Source: Pomphorhynchus laevis (lineage: Eukaryota; Acanthocephala; Palaeacanthocephala; Echinorhynchida; Pomphorhynchidae). Taken from it: 64,000 bases of DNA. The stretch covers positions 1 to 64,000 of the forward strand of contig WNNJ02000463.1 of NCBI GenBank assembly GCA_012934845.2, written 5' to 3'. The notes under the pieces are model-generated. The model made no database searches. It worked only from the letters and a program-made list of their open reading frames with translations, and was not told the origin of the DNA. Shown here piece after piece: positions 24,761 to 37,500 of the stretch (positions are counted from its first letter, which is position 1; each line of letters begins with the position of its first letter). A program made the translations under genes and the position numbers.

Positions 24761-25445
24761 TCTCTTAAATCGTGGGACTCGTAGCAAGTATATTATTATG
24801 GATCATATTATTTATGGATTTAAAGAAAAATATACTTTAAAATTCATGCTGTGCTTAAGAATATTGGAATTTATTTTTAATTAAAATTTATAGTCATTAA
24901 ATATGATACTGTGTTTCGGTAAAATCCGTTAATTTATAAATTGATCCGTCCCCTCAAGTACCTCGATGATAGAAATATGGCCCTCGGGATGTTCAAGCTT
25001 GCCCATCCCTGAGTTAGACAAAGTGGGCGTCAAAAAAGCACATGATTATGCGTTTTATTTAATTAATAATAATTTTTAAATATTGTTACAATAAATATTA
25101 TATTTATATTACGTTACAAATGCATTTTATGTAAGATACTTGAGATACTTGTTATTTAGCCACGTAGAAAACGTACAAAATCCAATGCTTCTATTTTGGA
25201 TATCAGTAGTGATGCATGTGAAAATATATCTCAAACTTCAAATAGGTATATCTAGTGTATTTGTTAAATTATTAAATATTAAATTATTTAATAATTAATT
25301 AATTATTAATTATTAATTATTAAATTATTGTTGTTTAGTGTTAATATCGATACATCATCCCACTCTCAGATTATTACTTGGAAAAATACATTTCATGTAT
25401 TTGTGCTTTTAAAATTAAAGTTGATTAAACTTTCCAATTTTATAG

Positions 25446-25580
25446 AACTTCGACAATGCAACGAAAATACAAGCCTTTGACTGTTTAATACGGTCCTGCA
25501 ATTATAGCCAGCTTAATTTGTTTCGTGACTTGGCGGATAAATTAACAAGACGTGATTTTCTTTCGTTACTACCTCAGGCG
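25446..25580 (+). CDS. FBXW7: FBXW7 exon a: dimerisation (D) domain
   Basis: 45 codons between acceptor TTTTATAG and donor GTTAGT, in phase 0 at both ends. The reading IQAFDCLIRSCNYSQLN and TRRDFLSLLPQA aligns with human FBXW7 LALDELIDSCEPTQVK and QRDFISLLPKEL. The length to the F-box matches human exactly after joining to the next exon, which supports both splice sites. Confidence 0.85.
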
Positions 25581-28500
25581 GTTAGTGCATCCATAATCTT
25601 GCCTTTAGTAATAATTGAACTAAGCGAATAGCAAGTAATATATCAAAAATTGAAATTGATTTTGATTTTTAATTGAAATAAGCGAATTTATTTGATATTT
25701 GATGATAACCTATCAGCATAATAATTGAATTAAGCGAATTTATTTGATATTTGCTGAAAACCTATTTGATATTTGCTGAATAGTGCTATCAGCACTATCA
25801 ATATGATTTTTGCTGATAATCAGGGAATATCAAACAAATTCGATCTATTTCTTGCTTTTCAATTAAATTTAAACAAATTGAATTAAATTTAAACAAATAA
25901 AATATATAAACAAACTTGAACGATTGTTTATAGATTATCAGGAAAACTTTAACGGTGATCAATAAAATTTTATAAATTTAAAAATTTAAAATTTTTATAA
26001 TTATACATATTAATAAATTATTTAATTAATATTTATTTAATATTCAATTATTTAATTAATATTTAGTTAAAACTTATAGTGAAAAGTTGTAAGAAATATG
26101 TGGTTTCAAGACCACATATCTTAATAAATTGTAGAGATTACCACTGCGTTCAGAATAATATAAGCTACTTGATTTTCTATGTAAAATGTATTTAGATATA
26201 AAATATCTAAAATTTAAGTATTTCACGATTTGTGTTTACTCTTTTTGCTTAAAATTCGATCTTAAATATATCATACTCACATAAATATTAAAGATGAAAG
26301 TTATAAAATTACATCCAATCTAACATTGATTATTTTAGATTTCCTTGAGAATATTAAGTTACTTGAACGCGCAAGACGTGTGTTCATGTTTAAGTGTATC
26401 TCGTCATTGGTATAATATGGCTGTTAATTGTATGATATGGAAGAAACATGCATTGCTGATGAATGGTTTTGTGACAAACGATGATGGCCACTTAAACACT
26501 TATCGAAAAGAATATATTGCTGGATTACTTATCAAAAAATCCTGGTTTCTTTCCAATGATAATAGATCACGCAAAACAAGGCGAAGTTTGTTCGATGCAT
26601 CGCATCCTGTACCACTCACGAGCACTATTCGCACTCATGATGATCACGCTATAACTTGTCTATTATTTGAAAACGATTATATTGTCACAGCATCAGACGA
26701 TGGTCAGCTGAAGGTGTGGCACCCAAATAAGGTAACAATACTAGAACTCTAAGGCTTTATCAACATCATACAGTCTCTACTTACGTTAATTGGACATCGA
26801 GGTGGTGTTTGGTGTGCAGACATGGATGGTCAATATATAGCGAGTGGTTCGACAGATCGAACCGTACGCATTTGGAATGTGGACACTGGTAATTGCCTAC
26901 ACATACTTTATGGACACAGCTCTACCGTTAGGTGTATAGTTGTAAAAAATGATGTGTAAGTTTTGGAATTGCTGGCAACATTATAATTATTAATTATAAT
27001 ATAATTTATTTAAATAACCGAACTTTAAGATGTAGTTTAAAATTTGTCCAAAACTTTTACATAATAGAGGCAGTAAAGCATTCTGGTAATGCATAACTAT
27101 ATGTATCTGTTAAGACTTCCTTTAACGACTGAACGATAAACGACGACGTTTCTCCAAATATCGATATTGGTAGAAATAATCGTTCACCATATAAATACGC
27201 ATATAAATTTAATTCGAAACTTTTTTCATGGATTTTCACAGATCTTCTGTGGCACTAACATGTGACTTAGCATTCGCGTTCTCTCTTATGGTCATGTAAA
27301 TTACACGTGCCATGTAAATTATCAACACAACACATAAGCTGGCTAATAAAAAGGAAATTATACTTTTTATCCTACGTTGTATCATTGCTTATTACTATAT
27401 AGTTGAACCCAAATTAAAGAAATACGTATTTCAGTGTGGAAGCTTATGTTCGTATATTTTCACATTTTCTTGACCAATACTCAAATTCCGTAGATCTTAG
27501 AATGCAATTTTTTTATCGAGAATTAACTTATAGATTTCTTTAAAATCGCAAAATGTATTTATGATCATACTAATGGATTATGATTTTTCTCAAAGGCACA
27601 TATAATCTAAGTTGAGTACCAAATGTGTGATCCAACAAACAGAACATGCTTAAATGTCTTTCAAATTATCATGTGCTATGGTATATAAACAGATATCTGT
27701 AAATAAGAATTAAATACATCATTAAATTGGAACGTAAAACGTTCTATTCCATTAATAAAGTACACGAGAATTGCCGATGCGTTTAATAAAATATACAATG
27801 CACATATATTATTAAATATATAAATTTAATATTGAATATGTAATTATTAATAATATGTAATAATATTTAATTATTAGACAATAATTAAATAAATTTTATA
27901 AGTAATTATTAATAATATGTAATAATATTTAATTATAAGAATACGTGAAACAACATTGTCGATGCGTTTAATAAAATATATAATGCACATCTATTATTAA
28001 ATATAAAAATTTAATATTGAAAATGTAATTATTAATAGATTAAACTGATTAAATAATATACGTTGTATGAAATATACTAAGAATAGCAAATTGTAAATTT
28101 GATATTACTTAATATCATAACGAGTTTGAATGCGGATTTCAAAGTACATTAATGATAGTTCTATAACATTATGTAACATTATACTAGTTCTAAACAAGTA
28201 TAATTTGAATATATCATTATATAACATTATACTAGTTCTAAACAAGTACATAGATGATAGTTCTATACTAAACAAGTATAATTTGAATATAAATTTAATA
28301 CGAACATAAATTATTTATTTCCAGGATTATAAAGTATACAAGCTAACGATGCAAGTTATAATATCATAGAATTTGCATATGAAAAACCTTTGTTTCTTTC
28401 AGTGTTTGTATTGAAAGAGACAAAGTAGATGAAAAACAATCTATATTTAAACAACTTTACATTATTTCACTGATATCTATCATAATTATTATCAGGTAAA

Positions 28501-31500
28501 CAGAATACAAACACGAATTAAAAAGTAGAAAACTAAAAAGAATAAAAATACTTTAAAAAAATAATGTTTTTAAAACCGTTTTTATCGTTTTATTTTAATC
28601 ATTATTCTGAATTCGTATTCTGGTAAACAGAATGCAAATTACTAGATAAGGATATATAAATTCTTAAACAGGTAGTTTAAACACCCAAGAAAAATGACCA
28701 AAATGCAACCAAATAAAGATAATTAATTAATTAATTAATTAATTTTATGGTCATTAATAATGACGTGATTGTTTCAGAATACAGTTTTCGTGTTCTAAAA
28801 CATTTGCAACTACATTTTGTTAAATCACTACAAGTGATTCATTTGTTCTATTTAAAATTTTACTAATCAGCAATTAATAAATAAGACGGATTTATCTGTG
28901 GAGAAATAGTAATCGACAGTGGATACTTCAGTGCCTACTTCTTACAAGTGAAAGCAGTTACACTCGTCACATGTGTCTATATGAATAAAGAATAAATATA
29001 AAATAATAAAAAATAATAAAGTGCCGATTTTCCATTATTGAACGTTATCTCTTCGTGTGAACTAATTTAAATGAGTCTAAATTGTTGTTTCAGCGTCGTA
29101 AGTGGATCTCGCGATGGTACCTTGCGTCGTTGGTCAATTAATCAAGGATGTTGCATTAAGTTATACATTGGGCATACCGCCGCAATTCGTTGTGTATGCA
29201 TCGCAAATGATTTTATAATTAGTGGAGCATACGATTGTACAGTGCGTGTTTGGGCAATTCAGGATGGAAGATGTATTTATCTTTTAGCCGGGCACGAGAA
29301 TCGAATTTATTCACTACAGGTATATTTTCACGTATATTTAATTTTAATAGATAATTCTTATCTATTATTATAATTTATTATTATTCAAGAATAATAAATA
29401 TTATGTATCTTCCCTGTTGATTCTTTTTGCTGATGCAAAATGAAAGCAGAAGCGATCTTTAATTGATCATTAAGAATTTTCCTTATAAGAACGTACATTA
29501 AAAAGTTTTGTATATAAAAATATTTATATTCAATGCGTTTCAATATTTATATGTAATCATTTATCATGATTACATATAATTATTCTATTTACGTTTCTTC
29601 TTAGAAATTTATCTTGTATAACTAATAAATTCTGCTTAAGAGTAATGCAATACGCTGATGTTACACTTCTTTATTCTCACTCGTCTCCTAATGCCCTAAG
29701 CCAACTTTTCATATCCGCGTCTAATTGTCATAGTGCTCTATCATAACATCTAATTTCTTTGCGCATGTACCTCAATCCTACTAAATCTAAAGTGTTATGG
29801 ATTTTACCCTCTACTGTTTCTGTTTTTCCTCCTTCTCTGTATCTTTAGACAACAATTATTCCTGCTGTAGATAAATTAGTATTTCTAGGTATTCAGTTGG
29901 ACAATAACCTGCATCATCTCGATCCCTTCATTCGTGATAAAACTGGTCTTCAAATCTTCTTCTCCGTGATATTCGTAACGTCAAAAATTCTCTAACTTTT
30001 AGTTCATGTAAATCTCTTATCTCCTCCCTTCTTTTCCCACGTATTGACTACTGTCTTAACCTTCTCGTCTTCTATTCAAAGTCATCCCTTAAACCTCTTC
30101 AGCGCCTCATTAATACTGATGTGCGCATCCTTTTTCGACTTCGTAAATTCGATCATATATCTTCCTATTTATCAAAACTTGGATGGCTAAGTATCGAACA
30201 TCTGCTTTTCTAACTTATCGCCTTCTCCATTGTAATTATCCTTCTTATCTCTATCTGCCAACTCTAAGTGAATCTCGCTCTCTTTCTACTCACCTAAGTT
30301 CCTGTGTTTCACTTCTGCTATATGTACCTCTTCACTCAACCAACTTCGGCCGTCGATCCCTACTTATCGCTGCTCGTCTCCTTTGGAATTACCTACCTGA
30401 TCATTTGCGATCATCATCCTCACTCCAATTTTTCATAAAGCAACTACGCTCGATGCTACTAAACGAGTAACTTTTTTTTATCTGTTTCACATTTGTGGGC
30501 TTGTAAGAAGCACACAGTCTGTGTGCATTTACCACATTAAAAAAAACTTTCCTTTTTTAATATTATAAAACTGTATTCATTTTTTCAATATTTAAATAAT
30601 TAGAATTTTTATTATTATAATTTTTATTTTATCAGATATATTTAATTATTTAGTACTTTAATTTATTTCTCCAGTCTAAAATTGCTAGGAATGTAATGTG
30701 GTGTGTGACATCCTGTTACACCGGATGTCACACACCACATTTTTATTTTATCATTGATGGAATCAGAATGTTTCACAGGAAATTTTAAAATCAAATATAG
30801 TCCTTCTACAAATGATCACTGCGCATTGAAATAAATAAATATTTTTCGGTAATTAAATATGTTATTGAAACTTTAATTCGAATTTAACAATTTATCTAAA
30901 TGGTTTTATTCGTAAAATTTAGGTAGCATGTGATATTGTGGTTAGTGGCTCATTGGATTCTACTGTTAGGATATGGAATCTGAAAACGGGGCAATGTGAA
31001 TTTGTACTTCAAGGTCATCATGCGATGATTAGTGTTTTGAATTTGTGTTACAGAAGACGCTTACTCGTTACTGGTAACGCAGATTCGACTCTTCGACTAT
31101 GGGACATGACAGACGGAAAGTGTATTGCTCTCTTAGCCGGTATGAAAAATTCCTTTTCTTAATTCAATCTTAAATTAAAATGAGTATATTATATTTTAAA
31201 TAGTTGATAATGATCCATTATTGATAAATAATTATTGGAGCTGGATCAAAGAAAAAAGGATTTTTTTGATATTTCGCTAACTTCTGTTAGCATCTTCAGA
31301 AAATTACAATGTTATTGTCTGAGGATTAGTAATTAGTAATTTTCTGAAGGCAAAATTTATGTTGGCATAATTTTTTTCATTCTGTTGGCATCTTCAGAAG
31401 ATGCTAACAGAAGTTAGCGAAATATCAAAAATATTTTTTTTCTTTTCATTGATCCAGCTCCAATAATTATTTAGCTATATTATAGCTAAGAATTTGTGCA

Positions 31501-34500
31501 TTGATATTGTAAATCGTTAGAACTAAAAAGTATGATTTTATAACAGCACAGTATATTAAGTTTTATTTCATTTAAATATCCAGCTACATCAGCTGGATAT
31601 TAAGATTAGTGGCATGACATTTAATTATGTATTTTAATCTTTTGATTTTGCAACTAAGGTGGAGTTCATAATCAAATTGTCCTCAAGGTTCTTAGATACT
31701 GATAAAAAAGAAATTTGTATAATTTGAATTACAATATGAATTTGCTAGATCTAGAACAAAAATATGGTGATTTAATTATTAAGGTATTTTTAATTAATTA
31801 TTTATTTAATTCATTTATCGCGCATAAATTCGATATATTTATTTAAAGACTAACATCAAATATAGTTATTTTAATTATATTTTATTAGTGATAAATAAGA
31901 AACATCTGTATTTTAGGTGATAACAAGCATTCCAGTGCAATTACAGGTATTTGTCATAATCGAAATTATATTATAAGCTCAAGTGATGATGGATACGTAA
32001 AACTGTGGGATTTACATAATGGAGCGTTTATTAGAAATATTATTAGATTAGACAGCGCAGGAAATGGTGGTAAGTTTATCAATTTCAGTATCGGTTACAA
32101 TTTTAGTAATTGAATGATAACTTTTTCAATTTTATCAAAATGAATAATGATGCTGAATAACACATTAACTTTTAAGTGTATGAGCACTAGATAAACTTAG
32201 AAAAAAGACATTTAATGCTATTTTAAGAATTTATCAATTTGTTTACAACCCTTAAATAAGTTAACGTGTTTAAACAATTTATATTTTAACGATTATTAAA
32301 AAATATAAAAAATATAAGGATATTATATCTATAATATCTATACATGTTTATTTTAAAATAATGAAAAGCTATATAATCACATTTCATTAGACGAAATACA
32401 TCATTAGCATGTACTTTGTCCCGCTGCTATGTTGGATCGATGAATAGGCGTCGAAACCTGATAACATCACAGTTCCTCCAGATGACCTCTAATCCTTATT
32501 GTCTGTTATGTATTAGTCAATTCATAAAAATCGACTTTTTTAATTTCAATTTTAAATTTTAACTTGATATAAATATGTATTATTGTTTAATTTTTTATTA
32601 TTAAATTATTTATAATTATGTATTATTGTTTAATTTTTTATTATTAAATTATTTTATTTCTATTTATCATTATATCTAATTTTTAAATAATTTAATATAC
32701 GTAGACTCAGTTACCTGATCTGATTCGTATGTTTAATTCAACATAAATTTTTATTGGAAATATTGTACTTTAAATTTTAAAAAACTTTATTCGTTATAAA
32801 TTAACATAATCTTAAAGAAAATTGTCAATGTACAATGTATTATTTTCATCAGTATATCATAATAAAGCTTTTTGCATATGAAGAATATTTGTGAAATATT
32901 TTATTTGTTCAAAGTTTATTTTGTGTGTTCTAAAAATTCTTTTGTAGAATTAATAATGAAATAATGTTTTTTAATTACTTTAAATATTTTATCTATATAA
33001 ACAGAAATGTAACTATGTAATTTTTGGATTCCAATATAATATAGGTATAGTTTTATTATCTAATTCAACCTTTATACCCTTTTTATCTATTATAGAACAG
33101 TGACTTGTAATAATTGTTTCTTAACTCAACTCACTACGTTCATATGTTGGATTTACATTTAAATCATTAGAATTGACCTCTTTCATTAGTATATCATAAT
33201 AAAGTTTTTTTGCATACAAAGACAAAGATATTACTAGCTTTATCAATAGTTGTTATTATATAGTAATAATAATTAATTTTAATTAAATAAGCGTTATAGT
33301 TGTAATAACGTATATATGTATATCTATTATACCTGAGGGTTGAATTATTTTCAGATACGCGTTTCTAATATAAAATTAATTAATTTTTTAACGTTCTTTA
33401 ATATCTACTAAATCTAGATTTGTATAAAGCGTACTAAAATCGTATGTATTTATATTTTGAAAATTTATTCCTTTTGTCTGTTCTAAAAATTCTTTTGTAG
33501 AATTAATACTGAAATAGTGTTTTATACCAGTATTAATTTCGATTACTTGCAATATTTTTTAAAGTGTGCATACTTCTTTCATCAATATATCATAATTAAC
33601 AGAAGACGGCAGGCACGTTTCACTCTAACGGAGCTCATCAGTACCGTGACTTCTATAATCATCTATAGGCACCTTAACACACGCTTAAACAATGTCTAAA
33701 GCTCGAAAAACAAAACTACCCTTAATCTGAATCATCAGAGGAAATTTAGCATAAGCTCTGTGCATGGCAGTGCGTATTGCGGTTTAACCATGCATCAGGC
33801 ACTAAATTCCTTTTAATAGAAATGTTGTTTAACAGGGACACTTTAAAGTGTACAAATATATAAAATATAATTTGTAGTTACACCTGCCCTGGGACACACA
33901 ATGGTGTACTCGTAAATAAATCACTATGTTTTCCCTTACGAAGAGGCATAAACACCAGGCAGCATTTTATATATCTTCATCAGGCCAAGAAATTGAACCG
34001 AATTATTCTCGCAATATTCAAAGTCGCTACGTATGCCAAGTCATCCTATGTGTGACGACAAACTTCAACAACGGTATACGCGTTTCGCTCTAACGGAGCT
34101 CATCAGTACCGTGACTTTAATAATCATCCATAGGCACCTTAACACACGCTTAAACAATGTCTAAAGCTCGAAAAACAGAACTACCCTTAATCTGAATCAT
34201 CAGAGAAAATTTAGCATAAGCTCTGTGCATGGCAGTGCGTATTGCGGTTTAACCATGCATCAGGCACTAAATTCCTTTTAATAGAAATGCTGTTTTACAG
34301 GGACACTTTAAAGTGTACAAATATATAAAATATAATTTGTTGTTACACCTGCCCTGGGACACACAATGGTGTACTCGTAAATAAATCACTATGTTTTCCT
34401 CATGATGAGGCATAAACATCAGGCAGCATTCTATATATCCTCATCAGATCAAGAAATAGAACCGAATTATTCTCGCAATATTCAAAGTCGCTATGTATGC

Positions 34501-37500
34501 CTAGTCATCATATACATAGTATAGGATGATTGTACTATACTATATATATTTTGGATTCCAATAAAATATATATTTATAGTTTTTTTTATCTAATTCAACC
34601 TTTATACCAATAATAAATATTTTATTTATGATTGAACAGTGACTTGTAATAATTGTTTCTAAACTTACAAATCACTATATTCATATGTTGTATTTACATA
34701 TGAACCTAGGTTTTATTGGATTTTTATGTAATTTTGGATTCCAATATAATATAGGTATAGTTTTATTATCTGATTCAACCTTTATACCTTTTTATCCATT
34801 ATAGAACAGTGACTTGTAATAATTGTTTCTAAACTCAACTCACTGCCTTCATATGTTGAATATACATTTAAATCATTATAATTAATATTATAATGATTAA
34901 TATTCATAATTAATATTATATAATCATTATTACTTCTTTCATCAGGATATCATAATAAAGCTATTTTTATCAATAGTTGTTATTATAAGTTATCCTTTTA
35001 TTTGGTAAGTTCTGTATAAATATCTTTATTAATTTGATCTTTACTTTTATAATTGTTTGTTATTTTTATTTTCTTTAATTTCAATATAATATAGGTATAG
35101 TTTTATTATCTGATTCAACCTTTATACCCTTTTTATCCATTATAGAACAGTGACTTGTAATAATTGTTTCAAAATTCAACTAACTAGGTTCATATGTTGG
35201 ATTAACATTGAAATCATTTGAATTAACCTCTTTCATTAGTATATCATAATAAAGCTTTTTGCATATGAAGACAAAGTTATTACTAGCTTTATCAATAGTT
35301 GTTATTATATAGTTATCCTTTAATTTAGTAAGTTCTTTATACATATCTTTATTAATTTTATCTTTCCTTTTATAATTGTTTTTTATTTTCATTTTATGTT
35401 TAATTTTATCAAATATATAATCTTTCCAAATTTTTATCTTAGATATATTCGAGCTTTCACTATTAATCAGCTTACTAAAGTAATCATTTAAGTTATTATA
35501 TAACGAATTGTAAATTTTATTTTTGTCGTTGTTATTATTTAATCTATATTTATACCCTTTTGATAGCAGCTTTCTTAATTCACAATTTTCAATTAATTCT
35601 AGATTATGGGTACATATATGTTCATTTATTTTATCAAAACTAAGACTTTTACAATTGCATTCTGTTTCCATTATGTTTCTAATATTATCGTTACATATTG
35701 ATTTTAATTCTTTATTATAATTACAAATTTTTCGTCCTAATGGTGGTAGGAGTTTATACCTTATTTTAGGAATATATTTACTTAAATCTGACCCTATTAT
35801 TTCTTTACTTTTAAAATTATTTAAAAGTCCGGCTATATTTATGTTATCTATACATTTATTAATGAAGTTTATGGTTAATGTATATTTTCTATTGTTATTA
35901 TTTACATTTATTGTACGATTATAGTATTTTGTATTACAATAACTGTCTATTATACAACTTAGCCTATCATAGTCGTTAATTAATTTTTGATTTATTGAAC
36001 ATATGATATCTTTAGAAAAACTTCTTATATTTACATAAAGATTTTTTAGCTTATTATCACTTAAAAGTTGTTTTAATATTTCTAATTGTTCATTTATATA
36101 CATATATTTTTTAATATTTTTAACTCTATTTTTCCTATTCCTTTTATCACCATGACTTCTTGGTTTGCGTTTAACCGGATTATTATAATATAGTTGTTTA
36201 TTATGTATTATACTACTTTTGCCAATTCCTTGTACCACGTCATTCAATCCTAATGGGTACATGGAATTAAGCGTTTTAATCCAAAAATCTTCTTTTTCTA
36301 ATAGTTTTTGATTTAATATTGAAATGTTTTCTTCGATAATATGTTCTAAAATAAATAATTTACAGTTTTTAATATCATGTCATATTAATCTCATATGTTT
36401 ATGAAATATAGTTTGACTATTATGCTGTATATTATATATGTGTTGCCTAAACCTAGTTTTTAACATTTGATATGTTTTTCCTATATATTGCAATCCACAT
36501 GTGCATTGTATTAGATACACTACACCTGCGATATTGCAGTTACAATTATTATTAATATTTAATGAAAAACATTTGTTTGTCGTATTACTTACGATACAAT
36601 TATTATTTATAACATCACAAACTATACAATTTTTTCTGTTACATTTAAAAGATCTAAAATTGAAATCATTAGTACTTACGTATTTTTCCAATATTGTTGA
36701 GTACATGTAACTTTTAAGTCATAATTTTTAACGTTGCTTTTTCGGTGTCGCCACCTAGTTTAGTTGACTCAGACTAAACTTACAACGGGCCATCCAGCAG
36801 CATCTGACAGGGGGCTGCCTGCTTAAGGCGGTTGCAGGCTGGAACAAGATCTATAAAGATCTACCACCTTCACTCCACGCGCTACGCGACCTAGCTATTG
36901 GCCATTACCTGGTCTCTTAAACGTGATCACGTGAAGCAGTGTAGTAATCATTTAAGTTATAATATAACGAATTGTAAAGTTTATTTTTGTCGTTGCTATT
37001 ATTTAATCTATATTTATACCCTTTTGATAGCAGCTTTCTAATTCACAATTTTCAATTAATTCTAGATTATGGGTACATATATGTTCATTTATTTTATCAA
37101 AACTAAGACTTTACAATTGCATTCTGTTTCCATTATGTTTCTAATATTATCGTTACATATTGATTTTAATTCTTTATTGGCAAAATATGCCTTGGCTATC
37201 TGCATAATTGAATCATCACAATTTATTCCATTAGTCATATTCGCAACATGTAACTAGACCAACATTAGATAAAAGCATAACATGGAATCACTAAAACAAA
37301 AGGCGGCGTGTGCGAACAAGATGACACAATTGATAACTGAAATTTCGATTACACTCGCAAAATGCGCAAGTTTAGAAATATTAATTATTAAGGAAACATT
37401 TTAACATGCATAATTGAAAGCCATCTAGCTGATGTGTAATCGTTTCACATCAGCTAAAATATTTAATTCAAGTTGCGTACAGATTTCTTTAAATATAAAG

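Larger units (their letters stand above)
33603..36720 (-). mobile_element. Penelope-like element (Naiad-like order) in FBXW7 intron 6
   Basis: Minus-strand element with, from its 5' end: a GIY-YIG endonuclease block (36,706-36,380), the linker EDFWIKTLNSMYPLGLND, a long Lys/Asn-rich region leading into RT (36,262-35,180), repeated RT-start segments (35,400-34,540), and two 467-bp direct repeats each with a hammerhead ribozyme (34,512-33,603). In most EN+ Penelopes GIY-YIG is C-terminal; an N-terminal GIY-YIG with a preceding Cys cluster is described for Naiad/Chlamys elements. Most of the RT palm is absent, so this copy is dead. It is antisense to the host gene. Confidence 0.75.

Noticed and set aside
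35523-35720. Plus-strand open frames over the Penelope region (35.5-37.3 kb)
   Set aside because: Shadows of the Lys/Asn-rich minus-strand ORF; the same shadow appears at 16,986-17,183.
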